From CAISGS01 sp044376615 (GTDB taxonomy: Bacteria > Pseudomonadota > Alphaproteobacteria > Caulobacterales > Caulobacteraceae), in contig JBILKO010000057.1 in assembly GCA_044376615.1 (NCBI GenBank), forward strand, positions 1 to 15,044: a stretch of DNA of 15,044 nt, read 5' to 3'. The position numbers and the translations under genes are program-made. The notes beneath the pieces are model-generated. The model did not search any database, was not told the DNA's origin, and saw only the letters and a list, made by a program, of their open reading frames with translations. Positions 7,407 to 13,980 of this stretch are shown piece by piece (position 1 is the stretch's first letter; every line of letters starts with the position of its first letter).

Positions 7407-8244
7407 GTCCAATGACCTGAAAACCACACTTGAGCGCATTGCAACGGCTCTTGAGCGGCTGGCCCCACCGCCTGAACCTGAACCCAATTTCGCGGCGGCG
7501 CGGCTGTTTCGCCATGACGCGGCTAAAAACGCCTTTATCGCCGCGCCCGATTATGCGCTTGCGCTAGACCTGCTAGTTGGGGTTGATCGGCAAAAGGCGC
7601 GGTTTGTTGAAAATCTTGAGCGCTTTGCCAGGGGCCGGCCCTCCAATGCCGCCCTGCTTTGGGGCGCGCGCGGGGCGGGCAAGAGTTCGCTCGTCAAGGC
7701 TGGTTTTATGGCCGTGGCCCAAAGTCACGCGGAATTAAAGCTGATCGAGGTCGACCGCGATGAGGTTGCCGCCCTGCCCCGGCTGTTTGAACGCCTGCGT
7801 GGGCATGAGCAAAGATTTGTCGTGCTCTGCGATGACCTGTCCTTCGAAGAAGGGGCCGCTGATGCCAAGGCGCTAAAATCAGCGCTCGAGGGCGGGGTGG
7901 CTGGGCCACCCGACAATGTCTTATTTGTTGCCACCTCCAACCGCCGTCACCTGATGCCGCGCGATCATGCCGAGGCCAAGGGGGCCATGGCCGCAGCCGA
8001 GGATGCGGAAGAGCAGGTCTCGGTCTCCGACCGGTTTGGCCTCTGGATCGGATTTGCCCCCATGGACCAGGCGGCCTATCTCGAAGCCGTACGCGGCTAT
8101 GCCCAGCGGTTTGACCTGAGCGTCAAGGACCTGGATCGCCAGGCCCTGCAATGGGCGCAATTGCGCGGTAGCCGCTCGGGCCGCGTCGCCTGGCAATTCA
8201 TTCGCGACCTGGCCGGCGGCCTGGACCGCGACCTAAAGGCTTAA
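7405..8244 (+). CDS. DUF815 family AAA ATPase
   Basis: A 279-residue P-loop ATPase of the DUF815 family. It has Walker A GARGAGKS at 87-94, Walker B FVVLCDD at 138-144, a sensor-1-like ATSNRRHL at 176-183 and the family's SDRFGLW box at 208-214, so ATP binding and hydrolysis look possible. No signal peptide or membrane helix is seen, so it is cytoplasmic. The family function is unknown; it is commonly found beside pcm/M23 and yajC-sec genes in alphaproteobacteria. The ATG at 7405 has no Shine-Dalgarno, and TTGCAA (7368-7373) with TTTACA (7389-7394) is only a poor promoter candidate, so the message may have a very short leader. It is divergent from yajC and its stop overlaps that of the dipM-like gene. 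Confidence 0.93.
   Translation: MSNDLKTTLERIATALERLAPPPEPEPNFAAARLFRHDAAKNAFIAAPDYALALDLLVGVDRQKARFVENLERFARGRPSNAALLWGARGAGKSSLVKAGFMAVAQSHAELKLIEVDRDEVAALPRLFERLRGHEQRFVVLCDDLSFEEGAADAKALKSALEGGVAGPPDNVLFVATSNRRHLMPRDHAEAKGAMAAAEDAEEQVSVSDRFGLWIGFAPMDQAAYLEAVRGYAQRFDLSVKDLDRQALQWAQLRGSRSGRVAWQFIRDLAGGLDRDLKA
8241..8244. other. Overlapping stop codons of two convergent genes (TTAA)
   Basis: The palindrome TTAA holds both stops: TAA at 8242-8244 ends the rightward DUF815 ATPase gene and TAA at 8243-8241 read leftward ends the dipM-like gene. No intergenic base remains and no terminator hairpin is evident nearby, so each transcript probably runs antisense into the other gene. Confidence 0.85.
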
Positions 8245-9575
8245 CGCGGCATAACTAGGGCCGGATCGACCGGCCGCGCCTTCTCCTTGGGCGATGGCGC
8301 ATAGCGCAGTTCGAAATGCAGCTGCGGCGAGGTCACGCCCCCCGTACTGCCGACCGCGCCAATGTCTTGGCCCTGGGCAACTCGATCCTTAATCTTGACC
8401 AAGATCCTGGACATATGGGCGTATGCCGTAACCCAGCCTCCTTCATGCTTGATCAGGACAAGATTGCCAAAACCCGGAACGAGATTGCCCGAATAGACCA
8501 CATCGCCAGCCGCCGCGCTTTTGACGATATCGCCCTCGCGTCCCGCAATATTGATCCCATCATTGCGCTGCCCGGCATCCTTAGGCCCAAAATCAGAGAT
8601 GATCGTCCCCCGGATCGGCCACAGGAATCGGCCGCGGCCGGATGCGGCGATCTCAGCCTCGGTTGGCGGCGCGGGCGCTGGATCCAGAATGCTGGCCTGG
8701 CTAGACGGGGCGGCAGCCTGCTGGTTCGGGGGTGGGAAGATCGGGCGCGGGCTTGGCGGCGGCGCATAGGCCGTCGGTGTATTCTGGGCGGGTACCTGTG
8801 TTGAGCCTGGATCGCGGCTTGGCTCGGCGCGCTTAATGCCAAGCGCGCTCAAATCAAGCGTGGGCTCGGCTGGTGGCGCTGACGCGGTAGCGGGGGTTGC
8901 GGCTGACGGCTTGCTGGATGAATCCCGACGGCTGGCAAGGCGTGCCGCCTCTTTCTTTTTAGCAAGCCGCGCGGCTTCCGCCTTTTCAGCGGCCAGTTGT
9001 TTTTCGGCGGCGGCTTCCGCCTCTGCGACCAGGTCACGGGCCTCTGCAGGCAATTCAATCTTTTGCCCCGGCTTGATCGTTGCGTTTGAGCCCGTGTTGT
9101 TCAGGGCCTTGAGGGAATCGACATCGACACTGAAACGCTTGCTAATCGCATAGAGGGAATCGCCTGGCTTGATCACATAGACCTTGGCGGCGGGCACCTT
9201 GAGGATTCGCCCTACCTTCAGAGTATAAGGCTTCTTCAGGCCATTCATCTTGATCAGGGTTTCTGGCGTCATGCGTAGACGCTCGGCGATCCCCAGCACC
9301 GTGTCGCCCTTGACGACCTTATAAGTATCATCGCCCTTTTGGACCTTGCCCAAGGGCGATGCCTTTTCGCTCTTGGCCTTTTTGGAGGTCTTGGACTTGG
9401 TCGAGGCCTTGGATGTTGAAGCGGTCCTTGCCTTAGTGGCCGACTTAGACTTTTGCGCCGTCTTAGTTGATGTCTCAGACTCTGCTGGCGTCCTGGCTAG
9501 GCTCGGCGCGGCATCGGCCAGCACCAGACAGGTTGCCAAGAAAAGGCCAGATGTCCAATTCATCAAGGGCTTCAT
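8241..9575 (-). CDS. dipM: DipM/NlpD-like LysM and degenerate LytM (M23) division factor
   Basis: A 444-residue exported protein. Residues 1-27 are a Sec signal ending SLA, followed by a Lys/Ser/Thr-rich linker (about 36-77), two LysM peptidoglycan-binding repeats (about 84-128 and 132-176), an Ala/Glu/Lys coiled-coil-like stretch (about 178-219), a Pro/Ala-rich linker, and a C-terminal LytM domain (about 314-441). The zinc site appears degenerate: the usual HxGxD is NDGIN and the final HxH is QLH. This suggests an activator of peptidoglycan hydrolases, as for NlpD and Caulobacter DipM, rather than an active endopeptidase. DipM of Caulobacter is known with more LysM repeats, so the symbol is by architecture and context. 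The ATG at 9575 is chosen over upstream in-frame starts because TGGAG lies five bases before it and a signal peptide follows directly. It is 102 bases downstream of pcm. Confidence 0.85.
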   Translation of the reverse strand: MKPLMNWTSGLFLATCLVLADAAPSLARTPAESETSTKTAQKSKSATKARTASTSKASTKSKTSKKAKSEKASPLGKVQKGDDTYKVVKGDTVLGIAERLRMTPETLIKMNGLKKPYTLKVGRILKVPAAKVYVIKPGDSLYAISKRFSVDVDSLKALNNTGSNATIKPGQKIELPAEARDLVAEAEAAAEKQLAAEKAEAARLAKKKEAARLASRRDSSSKPSAATPATASAPPAEPTLDLSALGIKRAEPSRDPGSTQVPAQNTPTAYAPPPSPRPIFPPPNQQAAAPSSQASILDPAPAPPTEAEIAASGRGRFLWPIRGTIISDFGPKDAGQRNDGINIAGREGDIVKSAAAGDVVYSGNLVPGFGNLVLIKHEGGWVTAYAHMSRILVKIKDRVAQGQDIGAVGSTGGVTSPQLHFELRYAPSPKEKARPVDPALVMPR

Positions 9576-9580
9576 GCTTA

Positions 9581-9585
9581 CTCCA
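9581..9585 (-). promoter_or_regulatory. Shine-Dalgarno deciding the dipM-like start
   Basis: Read leftward, TGGAG followed by a five-base spacer precedes the ATG at 9575. The frame is open upstream to an ATG at 9668, but that extension would bury the signal peptide behind 31 residues and has no matching ribosome site. Confidence 0.65.
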
Positions 9586-9677
9586 GACACGACCATTGGA
9601 CGGGAATCACCCACCGTTTGGGGCTGCGACCTTAACCTGACGGCCCTATCAAGCCAAACCATCCGCATACGCCTTCT

Positions 9678-10334
9678 CTAGAGCTCCTTGGCCACGCCGT
9701 CGAGCAGCGGGACAAAACGCACTTCGCACAGGGCCTCAATACTAAACCCGCCCTCGCCATCGCCCGTATAGCGGGTCAGGGTCTGGACGGCGCCCCGGCC
9801 AATCGGCGCCACCAAGGTGCCCTTGGGCTTTAATTGGCTGAGCAAGACCTTGGGCTCATTAGGCGCTGCGGCTGTGACCAAAATGCGGTCAAAGGGGGCC
9901 TGATCGGGCCAGCCCTCACCACCATCCCCAAAGCGGGTAATAACATTCAAGAGGTCCAGCTGGCGAAAGCGCCGCTCAGCCTCGCCCATAAGTGTGCGAT
10001 AGCGCTCAACCGTATAGACATAGCGGGCCAGGCGCGACAGGACGGCGGTCTGGTATCCCGACCCCGTGCCGATCTCGAGCACGCGCGAGCGCGATTCAAG
10101 CCTAAGCGCCTGGGTCATCAAGCCGACGATAAAGGGCTGGCTAATGGTCTGGCCGCAGGCGATTGGGAGGGCGGAGTCTTCCCAGGTGCGGTCTTGGAAC
10201 AGGTCCGGGACGAATAAGTCCCTAGGCGTCTTTTCCAGAGCGTCCAAGACCTTGGCATCCGTCACGCCTTGCGAGCGCAGGCCCAGGATCAGGCGCGCGC
10301 GCTGGGTCTCGTCCGTGTCCTGGTCCTGATCCAC
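9678..10334 (-). CDS. pcm: Protein-L-isoaspartate O-methyltransferase
   Basis: A 218-residue cytoplasmic SAM-dependent methyltransferase that methylates L-isoaspartyl residues formed by protein ageing, starting their repair. It carries the Pcm-specific CGQTISQP at 60-67, motif I VLEIGTGSGYQTA at 85-97, the acidic VYTVER at 106-111, FDRILVTAA at 148-156 and the C-terminal RFVPLL at 206-211. Length is normal. The start is a GTG, five bases after the serS stop, with AAGG very close upstream, so translation is probably coupled to serS. In many alphaproteobacteria surE stands between serS and pcm; it is missing here. Confidence 0.96.
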   Translation of the reverse strand: MDQDQDTDETQRARLILGLRSQGVTDAKVLDALEKTPRDLFVPDLFQDRTWEDSALPIACGQTISQPFIVGLMTQALRLESRSRVLEIGTGSGYQTAVLSRLARYVYTVERYRTLMGEAERRFRQLDLLNVITRFGDGGEGWPDQAPFDRILVTAAAPNEPKVLLSQLKPKGTLVAPIGRGAVQTLTRYTGDGEGGFSIEALCEVRFVPLLDGVAKEL

Positions 10335-10339
10335 GCGCC

Positions 10340-11758
10340 TTAGGCCTGTGGTCCAATATGGGTCAGGCCGCCCATATAGGGGATCAAGGCCTCTGGAATG
10401 GCGATGCGGCCATCGTCCAGCTGATAGTTCTCCATCACCGCGACCAAGGTCCGGCCCACCGCCAGGCCAGAGCCATTTAGGGTATGGACAAAATTGGTGC
10501 CCTTATCGCCGGCATATTTGAACCTTGCATCCATGCGCCGGGCCTGGAAGTCGCCGCAATTGGAGCAGGAGCTGATTTCGCGGTAGGTGTTCTGGCTGGG
10601 CAGCCAGACCTCCAGGTCATAGGTCTTGCGCGCACCAAAACCCATATCGCCGGTGCAGAGCAGCATGGTGCGGAAGGGTAGGCCCAGGCGCTTAAGGATG
10701 TCCTCGGCACAGCCAACCATGCGCTGATGCTCAGCCTCAGACTGATCCGGCGTGGTGATCGAGACCAGCTCAACCTTTTGGAACTGATGCTGACGGATCA
10801 TACCGCGCGTATCGCGCCCCGAGGCCCCGGCCTCAGAGCGGAAGCAATGGGTCAAGGCCGTCAGGCGCAGGGGCAAGGCCTCACCCGCCGTGATCTGTTC
10901 GCGGACCAGATTGGTCAGGGAGACCTCGGCGGTGGGGATGAGCCAATAGGGTTGATCAAACTCCCCTTGTTCGATCCTATCAAATATCTCTTCAACGTGT
11001 TTAACAAGGACGTTCATATCCGAGTTGTTTTCAACAAATTGAATATACTTGGCCCTTACCTTGTCGTAGTCGGTAGCCTTTGCGGAAAACAGATCTTCTT
11101 TGAATTTCGGCAACTGCCCGGTGCCATACAGGGCCTCGTCCTTAACCAAGACGGGCGGCGCAATTTCGGTATAGCCATTCTGGACGGTCTGGACATCGAG
11201 CATGAATTGGCCAAGCGCGCGCTCGAGCCGCGCAATCTGGCTTTTCAACACGACAAAACGCGCGCCGCTCATCCGGGCCGCTGCCTCAAAATCCATCATA
11301 CCCAGCGCGGCGCCCAGATCGACATGATCCTTGGGGGCGTTCAGCCGCGCAGCGGGCACACTGGCCGGATCGCCGTGGCGGCGGATCTCGACATTGCCAT
11401 GCTCATCTTCACCCAGCGGCACGTCATCGGCGGGTAGGTTTGGTATGGCCGATAACAGATTGCGCAGGGCCTCAGCCTCGGCGCGCTCCGTCTCAGCCGC
11501 CTTGGCGAGCTCGTCTTTCAGGCTCTCGACTGCCGCCATCAGGCGCGTGGCCTCGGCCTCATCTTTGCGGGCCTTGGCCTGGCCGATTAGCTTTGAGGCC
11601 TCATTACGCTTGGCCTGGGCCTCCTGGCCTGCGGTCTGGGCGGCGCGCAGCCGCTGGTCGATGGCCAGGATTGCGGCGCTTTGACCAGGCAAGCCACGCT
11701 TGGCCCAGGCGGCGTCATAGGCCTTTAGATTATCGCGGATTGCCTTGATGTCATGCAT
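10340..11758 (-). CDS. serS: Serine--tRNA ligase with an internal insertion
   Basis: Class II aminoacyl-tRNA synthetase charging tRNA-Ser and tRNA-Sec with serine in the cytoplasm. At 472 residues it is about 40 longer than usual. The N-terminal coiled-coil tRNA-binding arm (about 30-105) is followed by the catalytic core with the serine-contacting IPTAEV at 274-279, motif 2 FRSEAGASGRDTRGMIRQHQFQKVE at 306-330 in segments, EISSCSNCGDFQARR at 394-408, and motif 3 near LNGSGLAVGRTLVAVMENYQ (427-446). All catalytic segments look intact. The extra residues lie at about 225-270, between LPKFKEDLF and YWLIPTAEV, in DNA that is strikingly AT-rich. MHDIKAIR is the standard N terminus, yet the leader just before the ATG is pyrimidine-rich (CCCTTCCC) with no Shine-Dalgarno. 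Confidence 0.97.
   Translation of the reverse strand: MHDIKAIRDNLKAYDAAWAKRGLPGQSAAILAIDQRLRAAQTAGQEAQAKRNEASKLIGQAKARKDEAEATRLMAAVESLKDELAKAAETERAEAEALRNLLSAIPNLPADDVPLGEDEHGNVEIRRHGDPASVPAARLNAPKDHVDLGAALGMMDFEAAARMSGARFVVLKSQIARLERALGQFMLDVQTVQNGYTEIAPPVLVKDEALYGTGQLPKFKEDLFSAKATDYDKVRAKYIQFVENNSDMNVLVKHVEEIFDRIEQGEFDQPYWLIPTAEVSLTNLVREQITAGEALPLRLTALTHCFRSEAGASGRDTRGMIRQHQFQKVELVSITTPDQSEAEHQRMVGCAEDILKRLGLPFRTMLLCTGDMGFGARKTYDLEVWLPSQNTYREISSCSNCGDFQARRMDARFKYAGDKGTNFVHTLNGSGLAVGRTLVAVMENYQLDDGRIAIPEALIPYMGGLTHIGPQA
10949..11086 (-). other. AT-rich in-frame insertion within serS
   Basis: Codons 225-270 separate LPKFKEDLF from YWLIPTAEV, where bacterial SerRS normally has only about six to eight residues. 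By count, 10971-11050 has 26 G or C in 80 bases, while 10861-10940 in the same gene has 54 in 80. The segment uses ATA, AGG, GTT and CTT codons unlike its surroundings. It encodes a hydrophilic, probably helical stretch (for example VLVKHVEEIFDRIEQ). The local inverted repeats TTCAA-CAAA-TTGAA (11030-11043) and GTTG-TTTT-CAAC (11024-11035) are present, but there is no full-length palindrome. Confidence 0.75.
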
Positions 11759-11836
11759 GGGAAGGGCCGAATGTGCAAAGAGAAGAAAGGCGACCTTCTA
11801 AGCTGAGCCGCGCCCGCCGCCAAGGCCTGTCAGACG

Positions 11837-12634
11837 TCAAACATCTTGCCCACCCAGCCAGACCAGCCCATTAGCGTCCAAGCAGGCAGCAAAATCGGCG
11901 GGCGGCGCCGCCTCGATCCGCCGAACGCCGCCATCGGGGTGCGGAAATTCCAGCGCCAGGGCATGCAACATGAGGCGCGGCACCGCCTCGCCGTCTAGAA
12001 CCAGCGCGCCGCCATAGCGGACGTCTCCGGCTATGGGCCGCCCCAGAGACGCCAGATGCACGCGGATCTGGTGCATGCGCCCGGTCTCTGGCCGCGCCTC
12101 GATCAGGGCCGCCCCCTCCCCTTCGCTCAGCGTGCGGTAGCGGGTCTTGGCGGTTTCGGCATCGGGGTGATCGGCTTCGCAGACCCGCATATAGGCCTCG
12201 CGTCCCTGTTCATCGCGGCGCAAGGGGGCTTCGATCAGGCCGGTCCTGGGTTGCGGCGCGCCCGGCGCGACAATGGCCAGATAGGTCTTGCGAAACCGCT
12301 TGGCCATCAATGCCTTGCCCAGATAGGCCGCTGCGGGCTTGGTGCGGGCGGTCAGGATGATGCCGGAAGTATCGCGATCAAGCCGGTGTACCAGCCGCGG
12401 ACGATTGCCGCTCGACCGGGCAAAGGCCCATAAGTGTTCATCGAGCGTATGCACCTGGCCGCGCCCGCCCTGGCTGGATAGGCCAGAGGGCTTGTTCAGG
12501 ACAATGATCGCATCGTCCTGATAGACCACCATGGCCTTCACGGTGTCGATCTCTTCCGGCGACAGGACGACGGGATTATCGATCGCCCGGGGCGCCTTTG
12601 GCTTGAGCGGGCGGCGATAGGGCGACCTAGCCAC
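11837..12634 (-). CDS. RluA family pseudouridine synthase lacking an S4 domain
   Basis: A 265-residue RNA pseudouridine synthase converting particular uridines in rRNA or tRNA. It has LNKPSGL at 46-52, the catalytic HRLDRDTSG at 83-91 with Asp86, and the C-terminal GRMHQIRVHLASLGRPIAGD at 185-204. RluC/RluD proteins have an N-terminal S4 RNA-binding domain of about 80 residues; here the sequence upstream in frame is the shadow of rarA and shows no S4 pattern. The start is assigned to GTG 12634, giving the eight-base overlap GTGGCTAG with the end of rarA. No good Shine-Dalgarno precedes it, consistent with coupling to rarA. An ATG at 12532 would cut into the fold. Which RNA site is modified cannot be read from the sequence. 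Confidence 0.88.
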   Translation of the reverse strand: MARSPYRRPLKPKAPRAIDNPVVLSPEEIDTVKAMVVYQDDAIIVLNKPSGLSSQGGRGQVHTLDEHLWAFARSSGNRPRLVHRLDRDTSGIILTARTKPAAAYLGKALMAKRFRKTYLAIVAPGAPQPRTGLIEAPLRRDEQGREAYMRVCEADHPDAETAKTRYRTLSEGEGAALIEARPETGRMHQIRVHLASLGRPIAGDVRYGGALVLDGEAVPRLMLHALALEFPHPDGGVRRIEAAPPADFAACLDANGLVWLGGQDV

Positions 12635-13949
12635 GGGGGTTTTGCTTGGCTTTGCGCAGCTGGGCCCAGTGGTCCAGCCGCTCCTTGACCCGCGCCTCAG
12701 TCCCAACCGGCTTGGGCTGATAAAACTGGCGGCGCGGCATTTCGTCGGGGAAATAGGACTGGCCCGAAAAGCCTTCCGGCTGGTCATGGTCATAGGCATA
12801 GCCCTCACCATAGCCGAGCTGTTTCATCATCTTGGTCGGGGCATTGAGGATATGCGCGGGCGGCATCAGGCTACCCGTCTCCTTGGCCGAGGCCATGGCC
12901 GCTTTGAAGGCGGTATAGACGGCATTGGACTTAGGGGCGCTGGCCAGATGGATACAGGCCTGGGCCAGGGCCAGTTCCCCCTCAGGCGAGCCCAGAAAAT
13001 CATAAGTGTCCTTGGCGGCATTGGCGACCACCAGCGACAAGGGATCGGCCGCACCTATGTCTTCACTGGCCATCCGTACCAGCCGCCGGGCGATAAACAG
13101 CGGATCCTCCCCTCCGGTCAGCATGCGCGCCAGCCAATAGAGCGCTGCATCCGGGTCCGAGCCGCGCACGGATTTGTGCAGGGCCGAGATCAGATTATAG
13201 TGACCCTCACGGTCCTTGTCATAGGCCGGGCTGCGTTTCTGCAACAAGCGACCAAGTTCGGCCGTCGACATGGGCGTTGCCGTGCCGACCGCATACAAGG
13301 TCTCGGCCATGGTCAGCAAATAGCGCCCATCGCCATCGGCCAGCGCCACCAAGGCCTCGCGCGCCTCGGGCTCCAGCGGCAGCGCGCTGCCCTCAAAGCT
13401 TTCGGCCTTGTCGAGCAATTGACGCAGGGCCGCGTCATCCAGCCGCTTGAGCACATAGACCTGGCAGCGCGACAGAAGCGCGCCATTCAGCTCAAAAGAC
13501 GGGTTCTCGGTCGTGGCCCCGACCAGGGTGACAATCCCCTCCTCGACAAAGGGCAAGAAACCGTCCTGCTGAGCGCGATTAAAGCGGTGGATTTCGTCGA
13601 CGAACAGAAGCGTTGTCTGACCCGCCGCCCGCCGCACCCGCGCCGTCTCAAACGCCTTTTTCAGGTCGGCAACGCCCGAAAACACTGCCGAGATCTGCTG
13701 GAACTCATAGCTCGCCGCCTTGGCCAGCAGCCGGGCAATCGTGGTCTTGCCTGTGCCCGGCGGACCCCACAGGATCATGGAGGATAGGCGCTGGGCCTTG
13801 GCCATGCGCTGGATCGGGCCATCGGGGCCGAGCAAATGGTCCTGCCCCACCACCTCGTCCAGGGCCTGGGGCCGCAGACGGTCGGCCAGGGGCCGGTGGC
13901 CTTCAGACTCTGGGACGGAGAGACCCGCGCGCTCAAACAAATCAGACAT
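12627..13949 (-). CDS. rarA: Replication-associated recombination protein A (RarA/MgsA)
   Basis: A 440-residue AAA+ ATPase of the RarA/WRNIP1 family, which acts at stalled replication forks and associates with single-stranded DNA and SSB. It has Walker A GPPGTGKT at 62-69, Walker B with DEIHRF at 118-123, sensor ATTENPSF at 145-152, and a Ser-Arg at 160-161 in the arginine-finger position. The C-terminal half carries the family's YDKDREGHYNLISALHKSVRGSD region and GGEDPLFIARRLVRMASEDIG, linked to tetramer formation, and ends with a typical EARVKERLDHW tail. Length is normal. The start is 31 bases after the stop of the Do-family protease gene, with a weak ribosome site, and the end overlaps the pseudouridine synthase by eight bases, so the three probably share a transcript. 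Confidence 0.97.
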   Translation of the reverse strand: MSDLFERAGLSVPESEGHRPLADRLRPQALDEVVGQDHLLGPDGPIQRMAKAQRLSSMILWGPPGTGKTTIARLLAKAASYEFQQISAVFSGVADLKKAFETARVRRAAGQTTLLFVDEIHRFNRAQQDGFLPFVEEGIVTLVGATTENPSFELNGALLSRCQVYVLKRLDDAALRQLLDKAESFEGSALPLEPEAREALVALADGDGRYLLTMAETLYAVGTATPMSTAELGRLLQKRSPAYDKDREGHYNLISALHKSVRGSDPDAALYWLARMLTGGEDPLFIARRLVRMASEDIGAADPLSLVVANAAKDTYDFLGSPEGELALAQACIHLASAPKSNAVYTAFKAAMASAKETGSLMPPAHILNAPTKMMKQLGYGEGYAYDHDQPEGFSGQSYFPDEMPRRQFYQPKPVGTEARVKERLDHWAQLRKAKQNPRG

Positions 13950-13980
13950 GACTCAAGCTAACGGCATATGCCGCCAAAGC

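Noticed and set aside
9576..9677. Possible small gene or terminator between pcm and the dipM-like gene
   Set aside because: No credible frame with a ribosome site and no stem with a T-run was found; only an open extension of the dipM frame is present.
10949..11086. Rickettsia-type palindromic element as explanation of the serS insertion
   Set aside because: Only short local inverted repeats are present, not a palindrome spanning the insertion.
10727..11437. Rightward open frame (236 codons) opposite serS
   Set aside because: It mirrors serS codons and shows no family pattern; serS is clearly the real gene.
12635..12811. N-terminal extension of the pseudouridine synthase that might hold an S4 domain
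   Set aside because: The translated extension is a basic, low-complexity shadow of rarA with no S4 features.
12642..13787. Long rightward open frame (381 codons) opposite rarA
   Set aside because: It is antisense to a fully formed rarA with all AAA+ motifs, has no recognisable domain or ribosome site, and is the usual shadow frame in GC-rich DNA.
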